A stretch of DNA of 64,000 nt from Jacaranda mimosifolia (GCA_018894105.1 CM032120.1:27240710-27304709); one strand, 5' to 3'. Numbered from the stretch's first letter, positions 48,301-61,625 are shown. Made by a program: numbers and translations. Notes: generated by a model not told the origin, from the sequence alone.

Positions 48301-50501
48301 CGAATAGATAAATCATTTTGATCTCCTAAAAAGAAGGGAAAGAGTTGGGGGGAAAGAACAACAACAACGAACATCCAATCATGTGCAGAGTAGAATAATT
48401 CTAGATTTCAAGTGCCTAGATAGCATATCAGCAAGGCTCATAACTATATTTGAGGTAAGATACAACATCAATGCGTAGGAAGTAAATGTGGGGAACTGCA
48501 TCAATATGACAAAAGAAAGAAAATGATGAGGTAGAAGAAAAAGAAAGGAAAGGTAAATACCAGAGGGTGCTTAGAATAAAGCTGGATATGTACATAGGGT
48601 AGAACCAGAGTACCTGTGACATTGCTACATCAACTCATTGAAAAAAAAAAAAAAATGAAATAATCCTCATTAACATCATACAAGACATGCTTCTTGCAAG
48701 CAATACACATATATAGAGAGAGGCTGAGAGAGAGAGGGAGACTGACAGAGGCAGAGGTCATAGACACAGACAGAGATATAGGCAGATAATTCTCCTCAAG
48801 ACAAAATATTCAAAACATAGATTCTTTGAGGGTCTTCAGCAAACAACTTGAACAAGTGATAAAATAGACTCAAACAAGCCAAACAAGAACCTGCCAAAGT
48901 GCTCTATATAGTTGCCAGCTGAAAGAAGAACCTTAAGAGATCATCACAAAATATCTCAAACAGCAACATTCTTGTTTTTCTAAATAATTAAATCATTTGA
49001 AGCAAGTATGTTGTCACTCATAGGAGCTGCAGCTTAGTCATTACACTATCAGGTAATCATTCCAATTGTCTCTGTGCTACTACCATATCAACCCAATATT
49101 CTTGTAGGCCTATATCCTGAACATACGATTATGGAAGGATAATGGTGTTTACACTAACTTCTAGTCAGTAGGAACTAAGCTGCCAACATCCCCTTTTTGT
49201 GATACAGATCTCAGGCAAATATGATCAACTAGTCAATAAGTAAAGCAACACACAAAATTTTTTAGCAATGAACTAGATTTTAAATTGTGGAAACAATAAG
49301 AAAACTTGAAATATCAGAACTTCTCACATGCATTGATATACTTGGCCATCCATAGTCTAATATCAATTTCAGACAACAATGAGAATCACATGAAACATGA
49401 ATAGACTGGTGAAACTTTTATTATGTGCAATACTTCCACTCAGGCAGAGCTTAACATAGACCATATGAATCATTATGAAGCGAAAATCAACACTCACATA
49501 GAAGAGTTGAATCAGTCCAAGTCGTAAGAAGGAATAGAATCTGAAAATACCCCCAAATGGGCATGATTCTTGAGAATTAATCACCGGACACCCATCAGGC
49601 AACACCCATTGCAGCGTGGGAATGATAACTGATCTTAGAACAAATATACTGCAAAAATGATATTGGTAACATCAATCATCAAACCAATACAGATACAGGT
49701 AAAGTGAACTGCTTTTTCAGAAAAATATTGCCTGTCCAACTATTAGTATAGTTTCTTTTGCATTGAGCTGCTGCCCTCAGTCCAATTTAGGAATAACAAT
49801 TTTGACAAAAGAGCAAGGACGAATGTGCTCATAATTTGCCGCTTATATGCAGTAGACAGAAAGTCTCAACAAATTTCCAAGGGAAAACCAATCATAAATT
49901 CTTTAGGAATCCATTCTACCACAGTTAACAATAAGTGCAGGAGACAAAAGAAGTACGAATTAATGAAAGTATCCCTCTTGGAGATCATGCATTTATCTGA
50001 TTCCAAATGGTTTAAACAGGCAAGAACAAGACAGACACATGGGACGAGATGATCAAATACAGAAGGTCACTCAAATTGGTTAAGAAAATTTCAACAACAA
50101 AGATATAAACTTTAATGATCATTAGCTTTCAAGTCCGCATAGCATAGAAAATAAACCTACAAACATATTTGTGTGCATCTGGGAGACGGACCTTCCCAAG
50201 AAAATGAAGCCATTCAAGAGGAAACACTGTCCTGTTCGAATTGCAAGCTCTCTTGACCTTCAATTTTCATTGAACCCAACAAACAAACAAAAGGGAAAAA
50301 AGAATCACCCCTGGTTCAAACAATATTCTAAGCAAGAATTTGGAAATTTTAACGTTCGTTTGACCACCCTTAGTACCGAAGACAGTAGATGACGACGCGG
50401 TGAAGACAGCAAGCCTCTCTGAAACCCTCCAGCCAGAGAAGTGATGCCTGCTTTAATTTAGTTTTGAAGTTGCCCATTAAAACCCTTATGTCTGTATCCA
50501 T
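42368..50501 (-). CDS. EI24: EI24-family ER membrane protein (11 exons)
   Basis: Exons, minus strand: 50501-50377, 50257-50192, 49648-49498, 48613-48561, 46818-46684, 46416-46353, 46260-46175, 46083-46001, 43718-43642, 42657-42542, 42422-42368. All introns are GT-AG; the sum is 1011 bp, 336 aa. Conserved plant EI24-homologue blocks appear in order: WLEGFREACCLHRVV, IRTGQCFLLNGFIFLGS, LRLGLIQLFY, LWYNDIAKYGF (about 131-141), VMIGIAEQVYSVLLL, FIPYIGKVLNF, LDKRLDFFESNW, GSPCVLAVFFCSPLVSYGV, then VIASHRKKW and a short hydrophilic tail. Several hydrophobic segments predict a polytopic membrane protein. Animal EI24 is an ER protein needed for autophagy; the plant role is inferred. A second ATG at 50477 could be the start. 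It lies divergent to CMC4. Confidence 0.93.
45030..45385. repeat. Purine-rich block in EI24 intron 8
   Basis: About 350 bp with almost only A and G on the plus strand (pyrimidine-rich in the transcript), with GAGAGG, GGAAGG and AAGATGG motifs and a G-rich end (GGGGGAGGTGGGGGTGGG). Minus-strand ORFs here are Ser/Leu/Pro-rich readings of that bias. It lies in the 2.3 kb intron 43719-46000; origin unknown. Confidence 0.6.
46540..46650. repeat. Possible transposon fragment in EI24 intron 5
   Basis: After a T-run, about 90 bp read CCCTACGGGACTCGGAGCAA, then TTCACAGGAATGGGAGC and CACACCAGGCTATCC. The layout resembles decayed plant tRNA-derived or retroelement sequences that carry a (GGGA)TTCGAACC-like box. 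Very tentative. Confidence 0.25.
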
Positions 50502-51891
50502 CAAAATTTCTGAGAAATTGATCGCCCGGGGTGGGATGGGTCTTGAAGAAATGGCAGGATTGGACCAAAAAAGGGAATCTGATATCTTTTTGCTTTCAAG
50601 AAAGGTTTATACCTGATGGGCTGTCCCCGCCCACACTATTTGTAATTGATCCACTGATTACGTCATCCCTTGTTCCTAAGATCCTGTTTGGCGAATTGCA
50701 TATATGTTTTGTTACCAATAATAGATATTTAATTTATTTATATTGTTGGCATATTAAAATTTAAAATATTAATAAATTCTTAATGAATACATATATGGAT
50801 AAAAATATATTTATCCAAAAATAAAAAGTTTAACCTATGTGGTGATAACTAAGTAAAACTATCTGCAATCATATTTATTTGATCAAAATATTGCTTGTGA
50901 ACCAACGGATTGAGCAGAAGAAAGAATGAGGATGATTGAGCTTAAATCCTCCCACCTTGATTCACTACTTATTTCTTTTAATTCTTTTTTTTTTTTCTTG
51001 AAATAGAACAGGTGCAAGGGATGAGTCCTCCTTTATTCCTTTCCTAGGCTAGGTGCGAATGATATCTTGTAAAAATTTCAAAATTAAATTTAATAAATAG
51101 AAAAGTTTGTCTTGAAAACAAAAGTATATAAAAAAAAAAAAATCAGCTTGTTTGGTTTTATTTCTATAAACCCTTTTCATTTTTTCTCCTTATTTTCACT
51201 CAAATTATTCTTATTTTCAATTTCAAATTCTTTCTAAACTTATCCTATCATTATATTATCGTATCAATCAAATTCAAATTTAATTTGACATAAAGTGTCA
51301 ACTATCATTTTAAAAATAATAAAATATACATATATTTTTAAAAAATAAATCTCCTTAAACATAAAAAAATATAAATCAACCATCTTTTCAATTCAATACA
51401 TATTTTAATCATTACTTTTCAATAAATTATCCAAACATAGTTTCATTTCCATTTTAAATTTATAACTTCAACTTTTAGAAATGACTAGAAACTAGAAATT
51501 GCTTTGGACATAAAACCAAACGGACAATAGCTTTTCTTTAAATTTCTGTAAACTTTATTTCCATTTAAAAGATTTCAAATCTTTTGCGTCAGAAAAAGTA
51601 AAAAAAAAAATTATTTTTATTTGTTCAATTTTTGAGAAAAAAATATAACTAAAATAATTATGATATTTTATATTATTTCTCATTTATATATTGGAAGCCA
51701 TTCGAATTCATATGCATTGTTGAAATATGAAATTATTTGGTTATTAATTTAATTTTTTCGTTTTGTTTTTTCTATAAAAACCAATTGAACATGAGAATCC
51801 AAAGCAAAAACAAATTCAAGCATTGACCAGCTTCATCCACAAGCAACTATATAATGCGTACATCCAAACAGGACCCAAACAAACCGACTAC
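50502..51891. other. Intergenic region between divergent EI24 and CMC4
   Basis: 1.4 kb, AT-rich with A and T runs. It should contain the EI24 promoter and upstream part of the CMC4 promoter. I found no clear TATA box for EI24 and no other feature. Confidence 0.5.
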
Positions 51892-51900
51892 TATATAAAT
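51892..51900 (+). promoter_or_regulatory. Putative CMC4 TATA box (TATATAAAT)
   Basis: TATATAAAT about 180 bp before the CMC4 ATG, with a CA-containing start region ~30 bp downstream. The leader would contain an (AG)n run (52042-52056) and a two-codon ATG-AAT-TGA upstream ORF near 51937. Confidence 0.5.
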
Positions 51901-52077
51901 CCTTGTTGCGTTCACCTTCAGTTTTACTTTTCTGTGATGAATTGAACGAATCAAGAGCTTTCGACAATCTTCTGCGCCTCAATAATCTGATTGATTGCCC
52001 TTTTCTTAACACCGATCAATTCAGGAAGTACAAACAAAAGACAGAGAGAGAGAGAGTCAGAGAAGAGCGTGATAGAA

Positions 52078-55047
52078 ATGGCGCAGCCCAGTAAAGAGCC
52101 CTGTAAGAAACAAGCTTGCGATATTCAAGCCTGCCTCTCCAAGAACAATTTCCTTCCACAAAAGTAAGAGATTTTTTTTTTTTTTTACCTGCGGGTGCGT
52201 GGGTGGGGGAGTTTTTTAACACCTTTTGGCATGTGAACATCTTGGAGAAAACAAAGAACCCCTTCTATTTCCTAATGGAATCAGGCAGGGGTCCAAGGTT
52301 TCATATTTTTTCCTTACAAATATAGTATTTTGTAGGAAAATTTATGGGTTAGTTTTGTGGTTGAATGTGATATTTTGTGATGATTTAATATCTGTGACTC
52401 AATTAAATAGCATGACCAGTTTACTTTGTTATTGGAAGTACTAAAACATCTCAACTATGATTCGGGGATTTTTGTACTTATAATTTTGATGATTTCTTTC
52501 AGTTTTGTTTATAAAATGAAACAACACAACTAGCTTGTTTTTATTTTGTCGAATGATAGAATAAACTGTGCGTATGCCTAGTTTCTGTGTACTGTTGAGT
52601 ACCAAAGCCTGCCGGTGATATCAGAGATAAGATTGTTTGATAAATTTTTTGATTTGTTATTTTCTAGTATTTCATTTAATTGGAGGCGTGGAGCAACAAT
52701 TCTTTCCTGTTCAAATATTTCGAAGTATTTTCAGTTGTCATCAAATTGATGTTGATGGTGTGTTGATTGTTGAAATTTCTCAATGAGGTCCTAGGTGTGG
52801 TATTTCTTCTACCATATGAACAATGCTGCTGTTTTGAATTTTAGTTTGTGGGCGTGGACAAGCAAGCCATTCATAATTGTTGGAGAGGAAGGAGAAACTT
52901 TAAAGTTTGGTATTGTTTTTCCAACTCAAGGCAAATAGTAAAAGCTAAGTGTAGTTGAAATGTTAAGATCAAGATGACAAAAATACTCTTATCACTCTTG
53001 AAGTCATTATCCTATATATGAAGCATGAGAAGATACTTTTTTTCTGCATCAGTTCCTCATGTCATGTATACCATACAAGTATTATAAAGTATTTGTAGTG
53101 ATATCATCAATATAAATACAACATGATTACTCAATTTTTGGTGAACTGACAGATTCTATACGCCCATAAGTATTGTGGTTCTCTTTAGACATGTTATTAA
53201 TGGAGACTGTTTATACTTTCTGCAAACTGTTTCACAACTCATAATCTTCCTTTTGCCACTACCTTTACTAGTCATCTTCCCACTGTCATCATCAGCAGCA
53301 GTTATTATCCTCTTACTATCACGCATCAATTGAGTTTGCTGCCTACTCCTTGTCATTGACCTCATTTGATGTCAATTTTCCCTCAAATGGTGCTTGTACC
53401 TTGCAGCTTGCCACTGCCTGCTGTCTCTTGTTACTCAGTCACCCGTTCTGCTGATTATCGGTCAACCAAATTCACGATTGTAATTATTGATTTAAACTTT
53501 TGCTGCATCTGTTTGGTGCCAAGTGTCATAACTACATTTGCCTCGCTGTTGTCCAGATCTGCAGTTTATGCATGTTGGGAACTAAGTTGAGGTCAATGAC
53601 CACAAATTTAAAAGGAAAAAAAAAGGAAAATACAAGGGAGTGATAAATACCTAGCCTGCCACTTATCTGATTCAGTGTGATTCTCTACATAGGTTAGTCT
53701 GGCCTAAATCACTTTTTCCACAGTCAGTCTTGGGTGACCTAAGTTACCGAGGCTACATCAATCTCTGATCCATGTCTGTGCGAACCTGCCAAACTTACTA
53801 ACCAAATCAGTTTGGTCTAGTAAAGAGTCTCAAGACCAGTTTCAAGCTTGTTTATTGGACAAAAATTATAAAGAACAGTGGCCATTTCTTTGTGTTGGAA
53901 CATTTATTTTCTTTACTATATCAGGATGTATTCTTTGTTTCATTTTTACCGCATACTCTTCTCTATATTCTTGTTGTTAACTAGGGACTCTGAAAGTACC
54001 AGATTGTCCATCTTTCCAATTTCAAAGTGCTACTTGTAAGTCGAAAAATAGACGTCATTCCTAGTTATCCACGCTTGTGCAGGTTTTCTTTCGTCTAATT
54101 ATTGGCGGACTCTTCATAAGTCAGTCATTATGAATTATTGATAGATCAAGCTTCGAGGTTTCTGGAACTTGGATTTAGGTCCTGCTTTATTTGGTTGTTA
54201 TTTGTTCTGACTGATTGGTCAAGCCTTACATTTATGTGCTAGTTTATTTTTCTTTCCTAGGTTGAAGTTCTTTGAGCCAGCTATGGTGCTTAAAAATTAC
54301 TGATTCACTTTTAATTTGAGCTATTGGTTCCTCAAAGTTCCATGCAACTAGGAGATCAATCCATATTTTAAAGACTTCAGGGTTTTTCTTGTTTCAATAA
54401 ATATGAAGTGCAGAACTTTATTTGTGAAAAAAAGTAATGTTCCATGGGATTTGAGGAATTGATTCAACTACAAGAAAGCCTTGATTCTTTTGGTACAGAT
54501 GCAGTTGCTTTGAAAATTTTAGGCACTTATTACCCTAATAGTAATTCAAGGTTTCTTTTTCCCCTGCTGAACATGTGAGCATGCAAAAATTTGTTTAGGA
54601 TTAGGCACAATGGTTGCCTGAAAGGTACTTTTTAATGTAAAGTAATCTGATGTTGCTATATGTGGTTTTTGCATAAAAGAGGCTGAAGAGTACCACTGGA
54701 AATACATCATGGCTATATTTTATATGCTTCATAGTTCTTTAACTCATGATTCAAGCATTCTTAAAACCGAACTATGTAACCTGTCTTGGACACTGAGGAA
54801 TCCTTCTCTCATGCATATGTTAAAGAGGACTGCTAACTGCTGTTATTGTCAGAGTACTCGTACTATTGCAAGTCTTGCTGGTTAATGTTCACATTCCCAA
54901 GCTTATTATAATTCAACTTGGCTTGGTCGCCTGTGGTGCAGGTGTGTCAAAGTCATCCAATTGCTGCAATCTTGCTGCGAGCAATGTGAATATAAATCAA
55001 CACATTGTGCATCTGTATCTGGTCTTCTGAAGCAAATAAACAAGTAA
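52078..55047 (+). CDS. CMC4: CMC4-like twin-Cx9C mitochondrial protein (2 exons)
   Basis: Exons 52078-52163 and 54942-55047 are joined by a GT-AG intron of 2778 bp; 192 bp code 63 aa. Cysteines at 9, 14, 19, 30, 40, 41, 44 and 51 give the paired Cx9C (9/19 and 30/40) in a helix-turn-helix, with the extra Cys at 14 and 41 as in human CMC4/p8MTCP1. The start PCKKQACDIQACL closely resembles that family. Such proteins are imported and oxidised by the Mia40 pathway and stay in the mitochondrial intermembrane space; the exact job of CMC4 is not well known. No cleavable presequence is seen, as expected. The intron ends just before Cys30 and splits the pair of motifs. Short plant genes like this are easily missed. 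Confidence 0.92.
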
Positions 55048-55579
55048 AACATCAGAGGGCTTCTTCGGTATGAATGCCAAAAACTGGGTTGCTTTTATCT
55101 TTTGGCCAGAATTGGAGCCAAATAGGGATTGAAGATTCACCATCTTCCTGGCATGTATTTTTTACGGTACTGAATTTTGCTGCGTACAAATTGTAGGTTT
55201 TTATAAATGAAAAGCTTGGAGAAGAAGATAGTTTTGTTTTCTTGATTCTTCGTGGATGTTCCAAAATCATCAATTAGCCTTTCCTTCAGCGTCAATCCTA
55301 TTTAGTTGGGTCTTGGATTTTGTTACCAGTGACTCAAGTTGTTGATTGTGGAACTAGTTTGGAAGTATGGTTCTGCATGCCATTTCTTACTGAAGGGAAA
55401 AAAGAAAAAAGGAAAAAAAATCATTCTTCCCTTCTTCTAAAAGAGAATTGTGTGTTGAGGAATATCTGGTATCAGATAGAATACAATATCACATTGGTGT
55501 GGTCTCTTTCCCCTATGAGCTTGATTTTGGGGAGGTTGCTTTTGACAAAAAGAGTTGCAAGTTGAAAGGAAAGAAAACA
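55048..55579. other. Spacer between convergent CMC4 and NIPA
   Basis: 532 bp that must hold both 3' UTRs and poly(A) regions. Two short ORFs (55052-55273 minus, 55320-55565 plus) show no family features. Transcripts may overlap here. Confidence 0.55.
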
Positions 55580-58500
55580 TCACGGTGTTCTCAATGATTC
55601 TTGCCGTCTTAAAGGGATGCCTTCTTGACCAAAGCCATCCTCCTCATCAGCATGTTTGGGAAGTCTTGTGGGAACTGACATGGAACATAAATTAAGACAG
55701 TAGTCATAAATCTTTTGCTTTTCAACTACCATGAGCTAGTTACTATTATCAAGTGTAACCCCCCACCCAACCCCCGCGGTTCTCAGTTTATTGTGTGAAG
55801 AATCAAACTACTAGCAAAAGTAACATATTAGGGGAGGAAACGTATTCCATATAATAAAGGATTTAGCATGTACCATCAGCCATGTCCTTCGTTTTGTGAA
55901 GAAGAAAGGTTCCAGAAAGAATAGTCACAAACCCACACATTTCTGTAACAATCTGAGTTGGATTCTGCCTGTCCCAGTCCTGACCATATCAACAAAACAA
56001 TATCATCACTCTCGATTCCTCAAATTTTAATTTCATTATCTTCTTTTTCCTTTTCTTCTTTAGAGAATAGAAAAGCTCCTGCAGAGTAGCTTTTGGAGGG
56101 CAACTATTTCCTCAATACTTTCCCACAAATTAGAATTCATGGGTTGCAAGAGACCATGAGGCTCTTCAGCCGCTTTCCATCAAATTATATGTGGCCATAA
56201 TATTTCTCATTCTATGCGACCTTATTTATTTACTTATCCACTCCTTGACCACAGCAGACTCAAACAAACACGAATTTGCCTAAAATTCATCCAAGGAATA
56301 AAACTTTTGATCCCTTTGATGCAGGCATTAGGTTTCCTCACCACCAATAGGACATGTTAAACAACACAATTCAATCATTTGAAACATGATTGTCAATTTT
56401 ATACATTCGTCCATTAATGAAACAAAGAGAATAACAATTTAATTGTAATCCCACAAGTAGAATGATTACCTTGAACATGATGACACTAGCCAATATAGTT
56501 AAGGATGTGAACATGACATAGTAAATGGGTGAAACAACAGCAGTGTTGAATGTGTCAAGAGCCTGCATTCAAAAATTCACAAAATATAAGAATATATACT
56601 ACATGATAGAGACAAAATACAAAACAATTCCAGCATTACTACTAGAGGAAATTATGCCAAACTAAAAGGAAAAGCAGATGGGAATTAGCAGATCTCTACA
56701 ACCAGATACAAAAATAAAATAAAGTTGTCCAGTATGGGTTGAAATGATCTCATTGTACCCCTACTAATCACACATTATGTGATAAGGACAAAATTAAGAG
56801 ATTTTATCGGTTAATGAATAAGGTTTTGTGAACGGAGAGTGTTTTAGTACTTTCACCCAAAAAAAAAAACAAAAAGCACAGCTAAACATAGAGCAGAAGT
56901 TGTCTATTTTCAGCATAACACGGAGAAGTTGAAAAGCTAATTGTACAAAACATCAATGGAGAAGGAAAGAAATCATTGTGAACATGCTTTACCTTATTTA
57001 GGTAATTCATTTGTGTGAGAATGCAAACGGTGACAACCATGGCAAAGGTCCATGTCTGGGGATATATTAGTTGATTCATTCCTGACAATGTCAGCTTCAA
57101 TGCAATTCCTAGTGCTTTAACACTCATAACCTGCCAAAGCATTTCTCGTCATTTGACATTTACATGATTACTTAAACAACTATCTGCTTTATGTTTGTTG
57201 CTCAATGAAGGATGAAAGGAGGAAAAAAATGAAAAGAGCATACTAAAAATTTAGCAATACCTACCGACAACGAACCAACTAGCGAGCAAACGCCAATATA
57301 GAACAATATATGTGTCTGGCCATATTGTGGGATATAATGAAATATTAGTATGAGCGTAATTGCTATCACGAGAGCTGCATAAAAGAGAAAAGCTGCAGGA
57401 AAGATGCAAAGATCTTTAAGCTTAGCAGATAACTTACAGAAGAATAGTTCAGTACAATAAATAGAAAGTTGAAACAAATATTTTACCTGGCTCAGTAGCA
57501 AGGTCCCACACTTCTGGGACAGATTCAATCTCGCGTTCTTGTGGAGCATGGAGGACAATTGTGGTGGACCCCACAACACATAAAGCACAACCAAGGACAC
57601 CAAAAATGTGTAGCCTCTCTCGTAAAATAATATGTGCAAGTACAGCACTGCGATAAACTGGCATCCATCAGTAAACAAAACAAGTTATTACAGTTAGCTA
57701 TGGTCTCTGACACAGTGTCATGCCTGATAATAATGCTCAGTGCACCAAGAGGAGTAACAAGAATGGCTGGAGCAAATGCATAAGCTGCAAAATTTGCAAT
57801 TTCTCCAACAATCACTGTTGCAACAGCAAATAAATCAATAAATCAGCTGTCGAAAAGAACTTGATATCAATAGTAACACTCTATGCAATCATACTTAATT
57901 AACAAGCAAAGAAGCATGAAAACAAAACACTTGCCGAGTATGTATCTTATCAAATAGGGAGCAGGATGGGGAGAATAAGGAACAGATATGAGGATGCAGT
58001 GTTTTCCAGTCAAAATAGGCATAAGCATTTTGCCCATTTAGCCACTGTTTGCTTTAAGCTGTGAAATTTTACAACAATGTATAAAAAAAAGTCACATTCC
58101 GCAGACCAAATTTTCCTGTTAATTTATACTAATAAAGACAGCACATGGCACTGATGCTGAAGAAACCAAACAACCAATGAAATTTCTAGGAAATATATTC
58201 AAACTGTTGGACTAGTAGATCGACTTGAAAACTTTTAGGTTTCATTCTATTTATTTCGAGCATTTCAAATCTTAAAACCAATACTATCTGAAATTATTAC
58301 GCAGACCCACTTTGGACAAGGCAAAGACACAAGTTACATATGGATTATGCTCAGAAACCGGCCCGTAGTGCAGAAAATGAGATTCTGCTGGTGAACCAGA
58401 AAATTTTCAATCACACAGACCAAACACAGAGTGCGACTCACTCTTTGTCATGAATCTTAACTCCCAAACGGTAACCAAATCAAGCTATTCTTGCTGAGTT

Positions 58501-61243
58501 AAACCATATTTTATCTTTGAAAATTTTTACATTTCACAAAAATGCAATGTCATATCGCACTCAACAGAACAGGTAGTACCCCTGTATAAGCCTTGAACAT
58601 AAGCATCACATCTTTGTCCGAATTAGCAACTATGTCATCTGAGATAGAATGGAAGAAAATCTTGCATGGACCATGGTCCCCCACCTTGCTAATAACCATG
58701 TTAAGTTCCCATGGTTCCATAAGGGCAGAAGTATTCTCAGCACAAACAATGACCCACTTTACTGTCATGACATGCCATAAAGGACCTTCGTTCTGTTATG
58801 CATTTGAGCTAGTCAACTCTTTGCATTGCTTTGCAACATTTCAGCATGATATGCTAATGTACGTAAAAAAGACCAATGACACAATAATTTGGTGCAGCAA
58901 CAAGGCATGGTTTTTCTTAATGAATATGTTTCACTAAGAGATAGAAAAAGCAAACCAATCTCTGTAGATAGCTACACGATAATTACTGCAGTTTTTTTTT
59001 TTTCTTTTTCCTGTCTAGAATGTGCTGTTTGGGTAACGTCATGCTTTATTGAAAGATACTTAGCATGACCTGAGTTCTACTAAATATAGAGAAACAGATA
59101 GATAAATAACTCACTTGTTATCATGCCTATCCACCATAGTGGCTCATACAGATATGAATACCCTCCAACTCCTGCATGAGCAAAAGCAATAAGACAAAAA
59201 TTAATATCTAGGTTCTAACAAGAGAATCAACCTAAAAGAGAATAACCAGAAAAATCGGGAGAACATGCATAAAAATTGTAGACGAGATTGCATGCAATGA
59301 AAAAAACATTTCGTATGATGTCATAACAGTGCCTAATTCAAGATCACCCTTAAAATGTAATGAGATCCTTCCCAGCACCATATGCATGGCTTCAGCATTC
59401 AATTGTTTATTTAAAAACAAAAAAAAAAGGCTTCATTGAGAAAATTTCTTCTGGAATTTCTTTCTCCAACAAAAGTAGTAGCAAAATATTGTGTTATCTA
59501 TTAATAAATTAGGATTAAAACATTTGAAGAAATTAATGAGCCATTGCCACATACTAGGTAAAATATTTTGTACAGTATCTCATAAAAAGAAAGAAAAGAC
59601 TGAATACATTGCAGTACTGTAGCTAAAAGCTATTCCTGACAGCACCAGTCACTAGTACCTACTGCTAGTATGATTATGATTGCTACCTAATGCTACATTA
59701 TAGAGGACAATTGTAGCCCTCATAGGAAGCAATTGAATGCAGTTTCAGTAGATGTCCATAAATGACCATTTCATCATAACAACTCAAATTCAAAGTTCTT
59801 TGATACAAGGCCAGGCAAGACACAGAGGCCAGGGCTGCTACCAGGAAACTTAAAATGCCAATCCAAGGGTTTTCAGACAAATCCTAATTGGCCCTCCAGA
59901 AAATGTTGACTTAGATTGTAATGATGGTTGACAACATCAAATTAGAGTAACAGCTTCAAGATGAATGAATGAAGGTTTATCCTGCTGAAGAGTTTAAAAT
60001 TTTCCATATCAGCAAACAAAGCACCATGAGAAAAAGACTAATGCAAAACATTAATTTAGATCTTGCAGTGGCTATAAATTGCTTAAAGGTGTAACATATT
60101 GTAACTTTTAAGTGCCTAAGGCATGTTAACCCTCCTATTTCCAAATAAGCATGTCCCACAGGACTGATCTCAACATCAAGTCCCAATTAGTTTCTCATGT
60201 ACTAGTCAGTTTTCTAGAACAGGCTCATGGCTACTTGAATTCAGCATTTCTGAAATAATATAACAATAGATTGTCCAGAAATGTAAAAATATAAGGTTTC
60301 ATCAAGTAAGGAATATAATTCAGATTCAAAGTTATCAGTGAGAAGTCCAGGCAAGCTACGTATAGAGCCCAAGGCTGCTTCCAGAGATCTAAAATTACCA
60401 TGATAATGGCTTCACTTTTCAAAACAAATTATAATTGATCCTTCACGAATTGTTGTAATTGAGAGCCAAAACAGCAGTCTGGTGATAACTAAGCTCTCAA
60501 ACTAGATGTGACAAGAAAATGAATAGGCTAAGGTTTATGGAACTAAATGTTTCATATGGGGTAAAAAGCCCATAAAACATTTCAAGACTCCACTGATTGT
60601 CTACCAAAGATATTACAATGGCATTAATTTTTTATTTTTTTTTCCAGGAGTATTGATAAAAGCCTGAAGCATATTATCCACACTATTTTACAAAAGCAGC
60701 ATCTGGATCCAGCATTGATTTTGACAGCAAGCCCAGATTTGTTTATCGCACATATTAACCAGCTTCCAGCAGAGACTATCCAAAATATAACATCAAAAAC
60801 GCAGAGACAGCCAAAGAAAACTCAAGATCGTGATTCTTGACCATTAAATGCAATCCCAGCATAATAGCGCCATTTACTATTATTATCCAACACCAATAAA
60901 ATTACTTCATTCTGCCAAGAAAATTTAATTCAACATCTCCAAAGTCCAAACAATATATCAAACACCTACACTTTGTCAATTTTCAACTGTCCAAGAACAA
61001 GTCAAAATGCAGGCACTGCAAAGCTACAAATGAAGTGTAAGATTTACCAGCCCTGACGCCAGAAGCACCGGCTTTCTTTAATCCTTTTTTCTTAACAATG
61101 AAGCTGGCCCCAATGAAGAAGCTGGAAGACAAAGCCAAAACCAATCCCTTTATGTTGTCAGACGACATCCCCTTATATGAATCCGACGTCGCAGCAACAA
61201 GTGCACCCACCTCGGCCGCTGTAGCCGTCGCCGCTAAGGCCAT
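55580..61243 (-). CDS. NIPA: NIPA-type magnesium transporter (9 exons)
   Basis: Exons, minus strand: 61243-61048, 59171-59115, 57814-57724, 57647-57487, 57392-57265, 57130-56993, 56562-56470, 55979-55874, 55674-55580. The sum is 1065 bp, 354 aa; all introns are GT-AG except intron 3 (57648-57723), which is GC-AG. Family hallmarks: DNIKGLVLALSSSFFIGASF (TM1), GYSYLYEPLWWIGMI, GEIANFAAYAFAPAILVTPL, then LGALSIIIS and HIILRERLHIFGVLGC, IFHYIPQYGQ, DWDRQNPTQIVTEMCGF, and a hydrophilic tail with GIPLRRQESLR. About nine membrane segments are expected. NIPA proteins transport Mg2+ at plasma or endosomal membranes; in plants the role is by homology. Length agrees with plant members (about 330-350 aa). 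Confidence 0.95.
59740..60560. repeat. Old direct duplication inside NIPA intron 1
   Basis: The stretch around 59745-60000 and that around 60280-60550 share blocks in the same order: AAATTCAAAGTT...CAGGCAAG, GGCTGCT(A/T)CCAG, AAAAT(G/T)(C/A)CA, and AATGAAT...AAGGTTTAT. Offset is about 540 bp. The copies are heavily diverged. No coding content. Confidence 0.5.
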
Positions 61244-61616
61244 CTTTAAACTTAAAAAAGGAAAACCCAGAAATCCTAACTATCACACTCTCATTCTATA
61301 CCAAAATCACGATAAGCAAATGGGTCGTCTCTTTCCTTTGCCTCCAATTGTGTGTGTCTATGACTTTCCACTTCTGGCCCAGTAACAAAGTTTACTGAGT
61401 CTGACGGATCTTAAAACGAGAATGAAAAACAAAAATTAAATGAAATTGGAGTTTTGCGGGGTTCTGATTTCTCTACCAAAGATCTGTAATTGTCGGCGGA
61501 CGAAGCAAAGAAAAATGACCGGTTGTTCTAATGGAGAAATGATTGGCTGTCAATGGAGAAATAACAGCTGGGAATTTCGACAAAAAGGTAAAAAACAAGG
61601 GTTCTTGCACTGAGAA

Positions 61617-61625
61617 TATTTTATA
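61617..61625 (-). promoter_or_regulatory. Putative NIPA TATA box (TATAAAATA)
   Basis: On the minus strand TATAAAATA lies about 375 bp upstream of the NIPA ATG. Placement gives a leader of ~340 bp, which is long but possible. Only sequence likeness supports it. Confidence 0.35.

Noticed and set aside
53156..53590. Short ORFs in the CMC4 intron
   Set aside because: No domain, no conserved start context, and they lie between two verified exons.
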